From: Streptomyces vilmorinianum
GTDB taxonomy: Bacteria; Actinomycetota; Actinomycetes; Streptomycetales; Streptomycetaceae
DNA: 64,000 bases
Direction: 5' to 3'
Assembly: GCF_005517195.1 (NCBI RefSeq)
Contig: NZ_CP040244.1
Location: forward strand, 5,536,001 to 5,600,000
Shown here: one piece after another, positions 1 to 8,785 of the stretch
Layout of the letters: every line of letters begins with the position of its first letter
Position numbering within the stretch: the stretch's first letter is position 1
The notes under the pieces: model-generated
What the model saw: only the letters and a program-made list of their open reading frames with translations
Told to the model about the DNA's origin: nothing
Databases searched by the model: none
Program-made: the position numbers and the translations under genes

Positions 1-1340
1 TAGGTCCATCGGTCGACGACGACGCTGTCCCGGGCGACGAACGTCATGGCCGCCAGGAGCGCCCCGGCGCCGAGCAGCGCGGACGTCCGGGGCAGCCCCT
101 GGGCCGTGGACAGCCAGGCCGCGATCAGCAACAGGCCGCAGAGCACGAAGGTCTGACGGTACGGAATGCCGTTCGGCGAGGCCCCCGCGTGCCAGAGCAG
201 GTGGGTGGGGCCCCACTGCATCGAGAGCGCCACCAGGCAGATCGCGGCCGTCCAGGCGATACGGACCCGGGGGGCGAGGGCGCGGTTGAACGGCAGGGTC
301 AGCGCCAGCGCGAGCGCCGGGGTGCCGATGAAGAGAGCGGGGCTGGCGACGCTCCCCGTGGCGGGCAGCAGCCGCGCGAACACCTCCGTCCAGGCGACGG
401 CGGTGAACGTCACCTCGGGGGTCGGGTCCGCGACCCGGGTGGCCAGGAAGATCACCAGGACGAGCGGTGCGGCGAGGCCGATGCCGACGAGCACGGCGCG
501 GGCGGCGCGCAGCAGCCCGGCCAGGCGGCGGCGACCGGTGTCGTCGGCGGTGAGGAGCCGGACCGCCAGGACGACGGCCGCGCCGAGGGTCGCCATGTAC
601 GCGGTGTAGAAGTTGGCGAACCAGACCAGGGCCACGACCAGCGGCCCGAGGACCGGGCGGCGCCCCGCGCGGGCCCACTCCCCCACCAGGCACAGCAGGG
701 GGAAGGCCAGCAGTCCGTCGAGCCACATCGGCACGGTGGCGCCGTAGTTCAGGGTCCAGCCGCACAGCGCGTACGCCGTGCCGAGGACGGCGGCCACGGG
801 CCAGGGGCCGCGCCGCAGCGTCAGGAGGAGCGCAGCCATCGCGGCACCGGCGGTGGTGATCTTGGCGGCGGTGATGACGTAGAGGGCGAGTTCGATCCGG
901 TCCGCCGGGAAGAGGACGACCATCAGGTCGAACGGGCTGCTCAGATACGTGCCGTAGTCGCCGAGGAAGTTCGAGCCGAAGCCCGAGCTCCAGTTCAGGA
1001 ACAGGTCGCCGTCGGCCTGGCCGAGGAGCAGCTTCCGCCAGTAGGCGTGGTACGGCAGGTACTGCTGGCCGAGGTCGACGATGTTGCGGGTGGTGGGCCC
1101 GAACGGGTAACTGCCGGCGAGCGCTCCGGCGAGACAGAGGACGAGGCAGGTCAGCGCGGCGGCCGTGGCGGCCGCGCGGAGGCGGAGGCTGCGGCGGGCG
1201 CGGTCGATGAGCCGCGGCGCGGGGGCGCGGCCCCCGGTCCCGTTCCCGGTCCCGTCCGGGGTCCCGTCCGCGGTCCCGTCCGCGGTCCCGTCCCCGATCC
1301 GGCCCGCGGCCTCGTCCTTGGTCTCGGCAGCAGGGGGCAC
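1..1340 (-). CDS. YfhO-family membrane protein, 3' end outside window
   Basis: The frame is open from a GTG at 1340 to the window edge, giving 446 visible residues without a stop. The GTG follows GGAGG by 4 nt, and an in-frame stop lies a few codons upstream. Residues about 10-40 are a low-complexity stretch of repeated Gly-Thr-Ala-Asp units. A hydrophobic helix follows (about 55-75), then a segment with SYPFGPTTRNIVDLGQQYLP and NWSSGFGSNFLGDYGTYLSS. That conserved lumenal/periplasmic pattern is typical of YfhO (lipid-linked glycosyltransferase-like) proteins, which usually run to 800-900 residues, so roughly half is seen. The family decorates cell-surface polymers with sugars in some bacteria; the substrate here is unknown. 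It is divergent from the MFS gene at 1570. Confidence 0.7.
   Translation of the reverse strand, partial: MPPAAETKDEAAGRIGDGTADGTADGTPDGTGNGTGGRAPAPRLIDRARRSLRLRAAATAAALTCLVLCLAGALAGSYPFGPTTRNIVDLGQQYLPYHAYWRKLLLGQADGDLFLNWSSGFGSNFLGDYGTYLSSPFDLMVVLFPADRIELALYVITAAKITTAGAAMAALLLTLRRGPWPVAAVLGTAYALCGWTLNYGATVPMWLDGLLAFPLLCLVGEWARAGRRPVLGPLVVALVWFANFYTAYMATLGAAVVLAVRLLTADDTGRRRLAGLLRAARAVLVGIGLAAPLVLVIFLATRVADPTPEVTFTAVAWTEVFARLLPATGSVASPALFIGTPALALALTLPFNRALAPRVRIAWTAAICLVALSMQWGPTHLLWHAGASPNGIPYRQTFVLCGLLLIAAWLSTAQGLPRTSALLGAGALLAAMTFVARDSVVVDRWT
1237..1296. repeat. 12-bp tandem repeat in the YfhO gene
   Basis: Five consecutive copies of a 12-bp unit (GTCCCGTCCGCG and variants) lie inside the N-terminal coding part of the YfhO-type gene and encode the Gly-Thr-Ala-Asp repeats. 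The unit is a multiple of three, so copy-number change would keep the frame. Confidence 0.85.
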
Positions 1341-1482
1341 ACGTCCTCCGGGTGGTGCGTCACATCAGGGGCCGAGGCCCATTACCGCCGAGCCGGACGA
1401 CTCGTATCCGATCAGCAGGCGGTCCGGGGGCGCACCGGAGGTGAACACGAGGTGCCGGACGCGATACGCCTGCACGCAGAGG

Positions 1483-1522
1483 TATCCACCGTTTGCAGAT
1501 ATCCAGCGTCTGCAACTATTGT
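1483..1522 (+). promoter_or_regulatory. Operator-like tandem repeat and promoter of the MFS gene
   Basis: Two 15-bp near-identical direct repeats (TATCCACCGTTTGCA at 1483 and TATCCAGCGTCTGCA at 1500, two mismatches) sit at a 17-bp period. Overlapping them is a perfect 7-bp inverted repeat, TTGCAGA (1493-1499) and TCTGCAA (1509-1515), with 9 nt between. A further TCTGCAA lies at 1541-1547. TTGCAG at 1493 and TATTGT at 1517 form a -35/-10 pair with an 18-bp spacer inside the repeats, so a bound regulator would block the promoter. No regulator gene is adjacent. Confidence 0.55.
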
Positions 1523-1569
1523 CGAAGCACGTAAGACCCCTCTGCAATCATTCTGGAAGGTGCTTCGCC

Positions 1570-2772
1570 ATGCCTCTCGCGCTCCTGGCCCTGGCCATCG
1601 GGGCCTTCGGGATCGGCACCACCGAGTTCGTGATCATGGGTGTGCTGCCCCAGGTCGCCGGTGACTTCGGTGTCTCGATCCCCACCGCCGGCTGGCTGGT
1701 GACCGGCTACGCCCTCGGCGTCGTCCTCGGCGCCCCGCTCCTGACCGTGCTGGGCACGAAGGTGTCCCGCAAGAAGATGCTCCTCTTCCTGATGGGCCTC
1801 TTCGTCGTCGGCAACCTGCTGTCCGCCGTCGCCCCCTCGTTCGGCGTGATGCTGACCGGCCGGATCGTCGCCTCACTCGCCCACGGCGCGTTCTTCGGCA
1901 TCGGCTCGGTCGTCGCGGCCGATCTGGTCGCCCCGGAGAGGAAGGCGTCCGCGATCTCGCTGATGTTCATGGGACTGACCGTCGCCAACATCGTCGGCGT
2001 CCCGCTGGGCACCTCCATCGGCCAGTCGGCCGGCTGGCGCGTCACCTTCGCCCTCGTCGCCGCCCTCGGCGTCGCCGGCTTCCTCGGCGTGGCCGGGCTC
2101 GTGCCCGAGACGGGCAGGCCGGAGAGCCGGAACGTCCGCACCGAGTTCGCCGCCTTCAAGAACGTCCAGGTCTGGCTCGCCATGGCGATGACCGTCCTCG
2201 GGTACGGCGGTGTGTTCGCGGCCATCACGTACATCACGCCGATGATGACGGAGGTCGCCGGCTACACCGAAGGCGCCGTGACCTGGCTGCTCGTCCTCTT
2301 CGGCATCGGCATGTTCCTCGGCAACCTCCTCGGCGGCCGGTTCGCCGACCGCGCCCTGATGCCCCTGCTCTTCACCACCTTGGGCGCCCTCGCCGTGGCC
2401 CTGCTGGCCTTCACGGCCACCGCCCACGACAAGGTCCTCGCCGCCGTCACCATCACCCTGATCGGCGCGCTCGGCTTCGCCACCGTCCCCCCGCTGCAGA
2501 AGTGGGTCCTGGACCAGGCCTCCGCCGCCCCCACGCTCGCCTCGGCAGCGAACATCGGCGCCTTCAACCTCGGCAACGCGCTGGCCGCCTGGCTCGGCGG
2601 CGTCGTCATCGCAGCGGGCCTCGGCTACACCGCACCCAACTGGGTCGGCGCCCTCCTGTCCGGCACCGCGCTGCTGCTGGCCTTCCTGGCCGCGTTCCTC
2701 GCCAAGCGCACACGGACCGCCACTCCCCAGGCCGACCCGATCGCCACGCCGGTGACGGCCGGGCTCCGCTGA
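1570..2772 (+). CDS. MFS transporter, DHA1 drug-exporter/AraJ type
   Basis: A 400-residue inner-membrane secondary transporter with about 12 hydrophobic helices. The N terminus, with GTTEFVIMGVLPQVAGDFG in helix 1 and RKKMLLFLMGLF after helix 2, matches the DHA1 drug:H+ antiporter group that includes the AraJ and Cmx/CmlR exporters. The ATG at 1570 was chosen over upstream in-frame starts because GGAAGG lies 9 nt before it and the repeat-bearing promoter (1483-1522) would otherwise be coding. It probably exports a drug or metabolite by proton antiport; the substrate cannot be told from sequence. It converges on tdk with only 9 nt between the stops, and no hairpin was found there. Confidence 0.88.
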   Translation: MPLALLALAIGAFGIGTTEFVIMGVLPQVAGDFGVSIPTAGWLVTGYALGVVLGAPLLTVLGTKVSRKKMLLFLMGLFVVGNLLSAVAPSFGVMLTGRIVASLAHGAFFGIGSVVAADLVAPERKASAISLMFMGLTVANIVGVPLGTSIGQSAGWRVTFALVAALGVAGFLGVAGLVPETGRPESRNVRTEFAAFKNVQVWLAMAMTVLGYGGVFAAITYITPMMTEVAGYTEGAVTWLLVLFGIGMFLGNLLGGRFADRALMPLLFTTLGALAVALLAFTATAHDKVLAAVTITLIGALGFATVPPLQKWVLDQASAAPTLASAANIGAFNLGNALAAWLGGVVIAAGLGYTAPNWVGALLSGTALLLAFLAAFLAKRTRTATPQADPIATPVTAGLR

Positions 2773-2781
2773 CCCTCGCCG

Positions 2782-3429
2782 TCAGGCCGAGGTGACCGGC
2801 AGGACGTCCGGGGAGAGGACCGCCGCCCGCGCCGTCGCCGCCGTCATGCGGCGACGGTGGTGTCGGCGGCACAGCACCTCGTAGCCGATCTCGTCGCCCG
2901 CGTTCACGTCGCCGACCACGACCTGCGCGCCCTCGACGACCATCGCGCCGCCGACCGTACGCGCGTTGTGCGTCGCCCGGGCTCCGCACCAGCACAGGGC
3001 CTCGACCTGAAGTACCTCGACGCGGTCGGCCAGTTCCACGAGCCGCTGCGAGCCGGGGAACAGCTTGGAACGGAAGTCGGTGGTGATGCCGAAGGCGAAG
3101 ACGTCGAGTTCGAGGTCGTCCACGACCCGGGCGAGCTGATCGATCTGCTCGGGCGACAGGAACTGCGCCTCGTCCGCGATGACGTAGTCGCAGCGGCCAC
3201 CCTTCGACAGATGGGCGACGAGGTACGCGTAGAAGTCGAAGCCCTCGGCCGCCTCCACGGCGTCGGTGACCAGGCCGAGGCGGGAGGAGAGCTTGCCCTC
3301 CCCCGCACGGTCGTCCCGCGTGAAGATCATGCCCTGGAGCCCGCGGGCGGACCGGTTGTGCTCGATCTGAAGAGCGAGGGTGCTCTTTCCGCAGTCCATC
3401 GTTCCGGAGAAGAACACCAGCTCGGGCAT
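2782..3429 (-). CDS. tdk: Thymidine kinase
   Basis: A 215-residue type II (zinc-binding) thymidine kinase, which phosphorylates thymidine to dTMP in the salvage pathway. The P-loop GTMDCGKST covers residues 9-17 (Lys15). The Walker B/lid segment YVIADEAQF carries the catalytic Glu87. The zinc-site ligands fit Cys146, Cys148, Cys187 and His190. Length is slightly above the usual 190-200. It lies 47 nt downstream of the phosphatase-fold gene on the same strand, so the DUF5998, phosphatase and tdk genes may be co-transcribed. Confidence 0.95.
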   Translation of the reverse strand: MPELVFFSGTMDCGKSTLALQIEHNRSARGLQGMIFTRDDRAGEGKLSSRLGLVTDAVEAAEGFDFYAYLVAHLSKGGRCDYVIADEAQFLSPEQIDQLARVVDDLELDVFAFGITTDFRSKLFPGSQRLVELADRVEVLQVEALCWCGARATHNARTVGGAMVVEGAQVVVGDVNAGDEIGYEVLCRRHHRRRMTAATARAAVLSPDVLPVTSA

Positions 3430-3476
3430 GGGAGGTCGATGACCTTTCAGGTCGTGGGAGAAGGAAGGGGACGGGG

Positions 3477-4682
3477 TCAGGCGCGGACTTCGAGGAGCGG
3501 GACCAGCTGCTCCTCGGGCGTCATCGATCCGTGCATGCCGACCATCGCCGACTCGTGGGGTTCGTTGACGGAGGCGGTGATGACGACGTCGTCATGGGCC
3601 GCGGCGACGACGTCGCCGATCCTGCCGTACACGCGCTCGTCGACCTTGTCGCCGAACCAGCCGAGCCCGATGGCCTCGTCCCGGCTCGCCACCCAGAACT
3701 GCTCGCCGAGCACCTCACGCCAGCACGTCAGCACGTCGGTCTCGGCGCCCGGCACCGCGTAGACGTGACGGGCGCGCCCCTCACCGCCGAGGAGGGCCAC
3801 ACCGGCGCGCAGCTCCCAGTCCTCGTCGAAGTCGATCCGGGACTGCTCGTCGAAGGGGATGTCGACCATGCCGTGGTCGGCGGTGACGTACAGGGCCGAG
3901 CGGGGCGGCAGCTGCTCGGCGAGGCGCTGGACGAGCCGGTCGACGAACATCAGCTGACCGCGCCACGCGTCGGAGTCGATGCCGAAGCGGTGTCCGGCCC
4001 CGTCGAGCTCGCTGTAGTACGTGTAGACCAGCGAGCGGTCGCCGCCGGCGAGCTGCTCGGCGGCGAAGTCGATGCGCTCCTCGCCGGCGAGCCGGCCGTG
4101 AAACGTTCCGCCACTCAGTCCGATCTTGGTGAGCGGGGTGTCCTGGAAGATCGGCGAGGAGACCTGGGCGGTGTGGATCCCGGCCTCGTGGGCGAGCTGG
4201 AAGACCGTGGGGTACGGCTGCCAGACGCGGGGCGAGGTCCACGGCTTCCAGCGGAGCTGGTTCATCAGCTCGCCGGTCTCGGGATTGCGGACGGTGTAGC
4301 CGGGCAGGCCGTGCGCGCCGGGGAACAGTCCGGTGCCGACCGAGGCGAGCGAGGTCGCGGTGGTGGCGGGGAATCCGGCGGTGATCGGGCGCCCCGTGCC
4401 GCCGCGCGAGGAGGCGAGGAGGGAGGTGAGGTACGGGGCCTCGTCCGGGTGGGCCTTGATCTGCTCCCAGCCGAGCCCGTCGATCAGGAAGACGCAGTTC
4501 CGGTCGGCGGGGGTGAGCTCGGCGATCCGGGCCTCGAACCCGGGCGCCCCTTGCCCGGCGACGAGCGTCGGGAGGAGATCGGCCAGCGAGCCCGAGCCGT
4601 ACTCGGGTACGGGAGCGGTGTCGAGGGCGAGCGGGACGGGTTCGTCGGGCCAGCCGGAGGTGACGGCCGTGGGCTGGACCAT
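3477..4682 (-). CDS. Alkaline-phosphatase-superfamily phosphodiesterase/nucleotide pyrophosphatase
   Basis: A 401-residue cytoplasmic-looking protein of the alkaline phosphatase fold (type I phosphodiesterase/nucleotide pyrophosphatase group). Metal-ligand Asp lies in CVFLIDGLGWE (about residue 68). The nucleophile Thr is in the segment PATTATSLASVGTG (about 106-119), and the second metal site is YVTADHGMVDIP in the C-terminal half. No signal peptide is evident, unlike many secreted relatives. Its ATG overlaps the stop of the DUF5998 gene by 1 nt (TGATG), so translation is probably coupled. The family hydrolyses phosphodiester or pyrophosphate bonds; the physiological substrate is unknown. 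Confidence 0.85.
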   Translation of the reverse strand: MVQPTAVTSGWPDEPVPLALDTAPVPEYGSGSLADLLPTLVAGQGAPGFEARIAELTPADRNCVFLIDGLGWEQIKAHPDEAPYLTSLLASSRGGTGRPITAGFPATTATSLASVGTGLFPGAHGLPGYTVRNPETGELMNQLRWKPWTSPRVWQPYPTVFQLAHEAGIHTAQVSSPIFQDTPLTKIGLSGGTFHGRLAGEERIDFAAEQLAGGDRSLVYTYYSELDGAGHRFGIDSDAWRGQLMFVDRLVQRLAEQLPPRSALYVTADHGMVDIPFDEQSRIDFDEDWELRAGVALLGGEGRARHVYAVPGAETDVLTCWREVLGEQFWVASRDEAIGLGWFGDKVDERVYGRIGDVVAAAHDDVVITASVNEPHESAMVGMHGSMTPEEQLVPLLEVRA

Positions 4683-5275
4683 CAGCGGGTCGCCGCGGTG
4701 GCTTCGGAGAGCGACTGGGCGAAGGCGAGGGTCTGGCGCACGGTGTCGGGGCCGTCGCCCGCGTCGCTGACGCGCAGGCTGAGGTCGTCGGCGGTGGCGT
4801 TGCCCGTGTAGCCGTGGTCGGCGTCGCAGTTGGGGTCGCCGCAGGCGGCGGGCTCCAGGTCGATCCGCGAGACGGCGCCCCAGCCGATGGTGAGGACGAC
4901 CTCACGGGGGAGGGTGCCGGGGGTGTACGACTCCGGGTTGGCGACGACGCGGCTGACGACGACCGAGGAGATCCGGTCGAGCTTGACCGACTCGGTGGAG
5001 GTCGTGGCGTACGGCGTCGGGGAGCTGTTGTCGGCGGCCTGCTCGTCGGTGTGGCTGACGATGAAGCGGTTGGCCGTCAGGACGAGGACCGTGACATGGC
5101 GGCGGACCTCGTTCGAATCGAACGTGGTCTCCTGGTGCACCAGGTACGACGCGATCGCCTCGCCACCGACGGCGGCCTCCACCGCCTCGGCCACGAGGGC
5201 CGGGTAGTAGCCGCTGCGCTCGATCGCCGCGCGCAGCCCCTGGGTCGTCGTACCGGTCTTCGCCATGGACTCCAT
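4682..5275 (-). CDS. DUF5998 family protein
   Basis: A 197-residue soluble protein conserved in Streptomyces as DUF5998; the function is unknown. The N-terminal half (AAIERSGYYPALVAEAVEAA, then a Glu/Thr-rich stretch ending HVTVLVLTANRFIVSHTDEQ) is the recognisable family core. A histidine/cysteine cluster (CGDPNCDADHGY, about 150-161) near the C terminus could bind a metal, which is inference. It is first in a minus-strand set with the phosphatase-fold gene (1-nt overlap) and tdk. Its start is 45 nt from the stop of the PatA-type gene. Confidence 0.8.
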   Translation of the reverse strand: MESMAKTGTTTQGLRAAIERSGYYPALVAEAVEAAVGGEAIASYLVHQETTFDSNEVRRHVTVLVLTANRFIVSHTDEQAADNSSPTPYATTSTESVKLDRISSVVVSRVVANPESYTPGTLPREVVLTIGWGAVSRIDLEPAACGDPNCDADHGYTGNATADDLSLRVSDAGDGPDTVRQTLAFAQSLSEATAATR

Positions 5276-5320
5276 CCTAATCCGTCGGAAGGGGCGCTCC
5301 GGGCCCCTGCCGCCAGGGCT

Positions 5321-8300
5321 TCAGTAGCTCGGCAGACGGCGCGGGCCGAGGTCCGTGCGGGGCGGGGGCGGGGCGAGACGGACGGTGGCGCCGAGCACGG
5401 AGAGGCCGTGGTTGGCGACGACGACCGGCTCCAGGGTGATCGCGACGACCTCGGGGTGGTCGTCGACGAGCCGGGAGACGCGCAGCAGCAGTTCCTCGAG
5501 GGCCGGGGTGTCGACGGGGGCGGAGCCACGCCAGCCGAAGAGGAGGGGGGCCGTGCGGATCGACCGTACGAGCTCGGCGGCGTCCCGGTCGGTGGCCGGG
5601 ACGAGCCGGTGCGCCATGTCGCCGAGCAGCTCGGAGGCGGCCCCGGCGAGCCCGAAGGAGAGCACGGCGCCGACGGCCGGGTCGATGGCCGAGCGGACGA
5701 CGGTGTCCACCCCGCGCGGCACCATCGCCTGGACGACCGGCTGGAGCTCCTCGGGCTTGCCGAGCGTGTCGGTCAATTCGGCGTACGCGGTGCGGAGTTG
5801 TTCCTCGGTGGCCAGATCCAGTCGTACGCCGCCGAGGTCGGGGCGGTGGCGCAGGTGGGGCGCGGTCGTCTTGAGGGCGACGGGGTAGCCGAGGCGGGCG
5901 GCGGCCTGGACGGCGGCGTCGGGGGTGGGGGCGGGCAGGGTCGGCAGCACGGCGATCCCGTACCGCCCGAGGAGCTCGCGCGCCGCGTCGGCGTCGAGGC
6001 TCACGCCGCGGACGTCCGCGTTCTCACCGAGCATCCGCTCGATCTGCGCGGCGGCCCCGCTCTCGTCGATGTCCTCGTACTCCGGCACCCGCCCCGGCTC
6101 GGCGGCCTGCCGCCGCCACTCCCCGTACCGCACGGCCTCGGCCAACGCCCGCACGGCCCGCTCGGCGGCGGGATACGCGGGAATACTCCCCCCGGCTCCC
6201 GCCCCCCGGACCGCTGACGGGCCGTCCGCCGATCCGCCCATGGTGGACTGAGCCGGGGCTGGTGACGTGCCGTACCCGTCCGCGGTGGACCGCGCCGGGG
6301 CCGTCGACGGTGACGGGCCATCCGGAGAACCGCCCGTCGTGGACGGAGCCGGGGCCGGGGACCGGTCCTCCGGCGATCCGCCTGCGGCGGCCGAGGCCTG
6401 GGACGGGGCCGTCGGCCCGGGTGCCGCGGCGGACGCGCCCGCGCGGTCGCCGGCGGCGGCACCGTGCGGCTGGGCCCCGTCGAGCCCACCGGATCCGCCG
6501 GCCCCCACCTCGCCCGCCGGGCTGACTCGGGCCGTCCCGGCGGGCGGTCCCGGCGTCGCCGGCTCCTGTCCGGAGACGGGCACGGGCCCTGCCTTCCGGT
6601 CGCCGGACCCCACCGGAGCTGGTGTCCCGGCGTCGGCGGGTGCCACGGACAGGCCGAGGACCGGCCGCGCGGGCCCCCCGGGCCCGGTCCCGGTCCCGGC
6701 TCCCGCCGCGCCCGCAGAGGTCCCCGGTGTCGGCCTCGTGCTCGTCGCCACCGCGAGGGCTTCCGCCAGGCCGCCCATCTCGACGTGGACCACGACCACC
6801 GGCTTCGCCGACGACGGCGCGGTGGCGACCGCTTCGCGGAGGAAGGCCGCGAGGACCTCGCCGTCGCCGGACTCGACGGCTCCGTTCTCACCGACCCAGG
6901 GGATCGCCGTCACCACGACCGCGTCGCACGCGTCGTCCGCGAGGGCCGCCGTCAGCGCGTCGCGGAAGTCCGCCGGGCTCGCCCCCGTCGTCAGGTCGAG
7001 CGGGCGCAGCGGACGCAGCCCCTCCGTCAGGCAGGCGTCGTACGTGAGGAGCCCGAGCGACTCCGAGTTGCCGAGGATCGCGACCCGGGGCCCGGCCGGC
7101 AGCGGCTGGCCCGCGAGGAGCAGGCCCGCGTCGACGAGTTCGGTGACCGTGTCGACGCGGATGACCCCGGCCTGGCGCAGCAGCGCGGAGACCGTGGCGT
7201 GCGGGATGCGCGTGACCGGCACCCGGTGTCCGGGCGGCGCGCTCCCGCTGTGCCGCGCGCCCTTGACCACCACGACCGGCTTGACCGCGGCCGTGCGCCG
7301 GGCCAGCCGGGTGAACTTCCGGGGGTTGCCGATCGACTCCAGGTACAGCAGGACGACGTCCGTCTCCGGGTCGTCGTACCAGTGCTGGAGGAAGTCGTTG
7401 CCCGAGACGTCCGCCCGGTTGCCCGCCGAGATGAAGGAGGAGAGGCCGGCGCCCCGCCGGTGCAGTCCGGCGAGGAGCGCGATGCCGATCGCGCCGGACT
7501 GGGTGAACAGACCGATCCGCCCGGCCGTCGGCATCTGCGGCGCGAGCGAGGCGTTCAGCCGGACACCGGCCGAGGTGTTGATGATCCCGAAGGCGTTGGG
7601 CCCGATGATCCGCATCCCGTACGAGCGGGCCTGCCGTACCAGTTCGCGCTGCCGGTCCCGCCCCTCCGCCCCGCTCTCCGCGTAGCCCGCCGAGAGCACG
7701 ACCAGGCCCTGCACCCCGTGCTCTCCGCAGTCGGCGACCGCCTCCGGCACCCGGTCGGCCGGGACGGCCACCACCGCCAGGTCCACCGGCTCGCCGATGT
7801 CCCCGACGGAGCGGAAGGCCGGCACCCCGTCGAGGGAGCCGGTCCCCTCCGCGAGGGCGCGGTTCACCGCGTACGTACGCCCGGTGTAGCCGGAGTCCAG
7901 GAGGTTGCGCAGCACCGTACGGCCGACCCCGCCCGGGGTGCGCCCGGCGCCGATGACGGCGACCGAGCCGGGTGCGAGGAGGCGCTGCACCGAGCGGGCC
8001 TCGGCCCGCTGCTCCCGCGCGCGCTGCACGGCGAGCGAGCGGTCGGTGGGCTCCAGGTCGAGATGGAGCCGCACGGAGCCGTCCTCGAAACTGCGCTTCT
8101 GGGTGTACCCGGCGTCCGTGAAGACCTTGATCATCTTCGTGTTCGCGGGCAGCACCTCCGCCGCGAACCGTCTGATGTCCCGCTCCCGCGCCACCGCCGC
8201 GATGTGTTCGAGCAGTGCGGACGCCACGCCCCGCCCCTGGTGGGCGTCCTGGACCAGGAAGGCGACCTCGGCCTCGTCGGCGGGAGCGCTGGCGGGCATG

Positions 8301-8611
8301 CCTTGGGCGTCGATGCGGTCGTAGCGTACGGTGGCGATGAACTCTCCGCCGACGGTCGCCGCGAGTCCCACCCTGTCCACAAAGTCGTGATGGGTGAAGC
8401 GGTGGACGTCCTTGGCGGAGAGGCGCGGGTAGGGCGCGAAGAAGCGGTAGTACTTCGACTCGTCCGAGACCTGCTCGTAGAAGCTGACCAGTCGGTCGGC
8501 GTCATCAACGGTGATGGGCCTGATGCGCGCGGTGCCGCCGTCACGGAGGACCACATCCGCTTCCCAGTGGTCGGGGTATGCGTGTTCAGGCTGTTCCGAC
8601 GCGCTCTGCAT
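5321..8611 (-). CDS. patA: GNAT acetyltransferase fused to NDP-forming acyl-CoA ligase (PatA type)
   Basis: A 1096-residue fusion. Residues about 20-190 are a GNAT domain (acetyl-CoA loop QGRGVASALLEH at 125-136). About 205-620 are the CoA-binding and ligase domains (VAVIGAGRTPGGVGRTVLRN). About 620-805 are a Pro/Ala/Gly/Ser linker, and 850-1096 an ATP-grasp domain. This order, GNAT first, is that of the S. lividans protein acetyltransferase PatA, which acetylates acyl-CoA synthetases. The SHTGxxAG phospho-histidine motif of true ADP-forming ligases is not recognisable, which favours a regulatory, acyl-CoA-sensing ligase part. The ATG at 8611 was chosen because homology starts there; no good ribosome site precedes it. 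The roughly 185-residue linker is unusually long and contains degenerate repeats. Confidence 0.87.
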   Translation of the reverse strand: MQSASEQPEHAYPDHWEADVVLRDGGTARIRPITVDDADRLVSFYEQVSDESKYYRFFAPYPRLSAKDVHRFTHHDFVDRVGLAATVGGEFIATVRYDRIDAQGMPASAPADEAEVAFLVQDAHQGRGVASALLEHIAAVARERDIRRFAAEVLPANTKMIKVFTDAGYTQKRSFEDGSVRLHLDLEPTDRSLAVQRAREQRAEARSVQRLLAPGSVAVIGAGRTPGGVGRTVLRNLLDSGYTGRTYAVNRALAEGTGSLDGVPAFRSVGDIGEPVDLAVVAVPADRVPEAVADCGEHGVQGLVVLSAGYAESGAEGRDRQRELVRQARSYGMRIIGPNAFGIINTSAGVRLNASLAPQMPTAGRIGLFTQSGAIGIALLAGLHRRGAGLSSFISAGNRADVSGNDFLQHWYDDPETDVVLLYLESIGNPRKFTRLARRTAAVKPVVVVKGARHSGSAPPGHRVPVTRIPHATVSALLRQAGVIRVDTVTELVDAGLLLAGQPLPAGPRVAILGNSESLGLLTYDACLTEGLRPLRPLDLTTGASPADFRDALTAALADDACDAVVVTAIPWVGENGAVESGDGEVLAAFLREAVATAPSSAKPVVVVHVEMGGLAEALAVATSTRPTPGTSAGAAGAGTGTGPGGPARPVLGLSVAPADAGTPAPVGSGDRKAGPVPVSGQEPATPGPPAGTARVSPAGEVGAGGSGGLDGAQPHGAAAGDRAGASAAAPGPTAPSQASAAAGGSPEDRSPAPAPSTTGGSPDGPSPSTAPARSTADGYGTSPAPAQSTMGGSADGPSAVRGAGAGGSIPAYPAAERAVRALAEAVRYGEWRRQAAEPGRVPEYEDIDESGAAAQIERMLGENADVRGVSLDADAARELLGRYGIAVLPTLPAPTPDAAVQAAARLGYPVALKTTAPHLRHRPDLGGVRLDLATEEQLRTAYAELTDTLGKPEELQPVVQAMVPRGVDTVVRSAIDPAVGAVLSFGLAGAASELLGDMAHRLVPATDRDAAELVRSIRTAPLLFGWRGSAPVDTPALEELLLRVSRLVDDHPEVVAITLEPVVVANHGLSVLGATVRLAPPPPRTDLGPRRLPSY

Positions 8612-8745
8612 GGGGCAAGCGTACGGCCGGGATACGACAGTGGCACCGGTCGCGCACGCTGTGTGCGCCATGCAAGGTAGGAGGGCCGAACGGCCGTCCC
8701 GCCGGGGCCGGAGGTCGGCTACGAGCACCTCGCAACCCGTGAGAG

Positions 8746-8761
8746 ACTGGTCTAGACAACC
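8746..8761. promoter_or_regulatory. DasR-responsive (dre-like) site upstream of ptsH
   Basis: ACTGGTCTAGACAACC matches the Streptomyces dre consensus ACTGGTCTAGACCACT at 14 of 16 positions, including the full GGTCTAGAC core. It ends 24 nt before the ptsH start codon. DasR, the GntR-family N-acetylglucosamine regulator, binds such sites and represses PTS genes until glucosamine-6-phosphate rises. Confidence 0.85.
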
Positions 8762-8785
8762 GCTGAGACTTTGAAGGGCAACACC

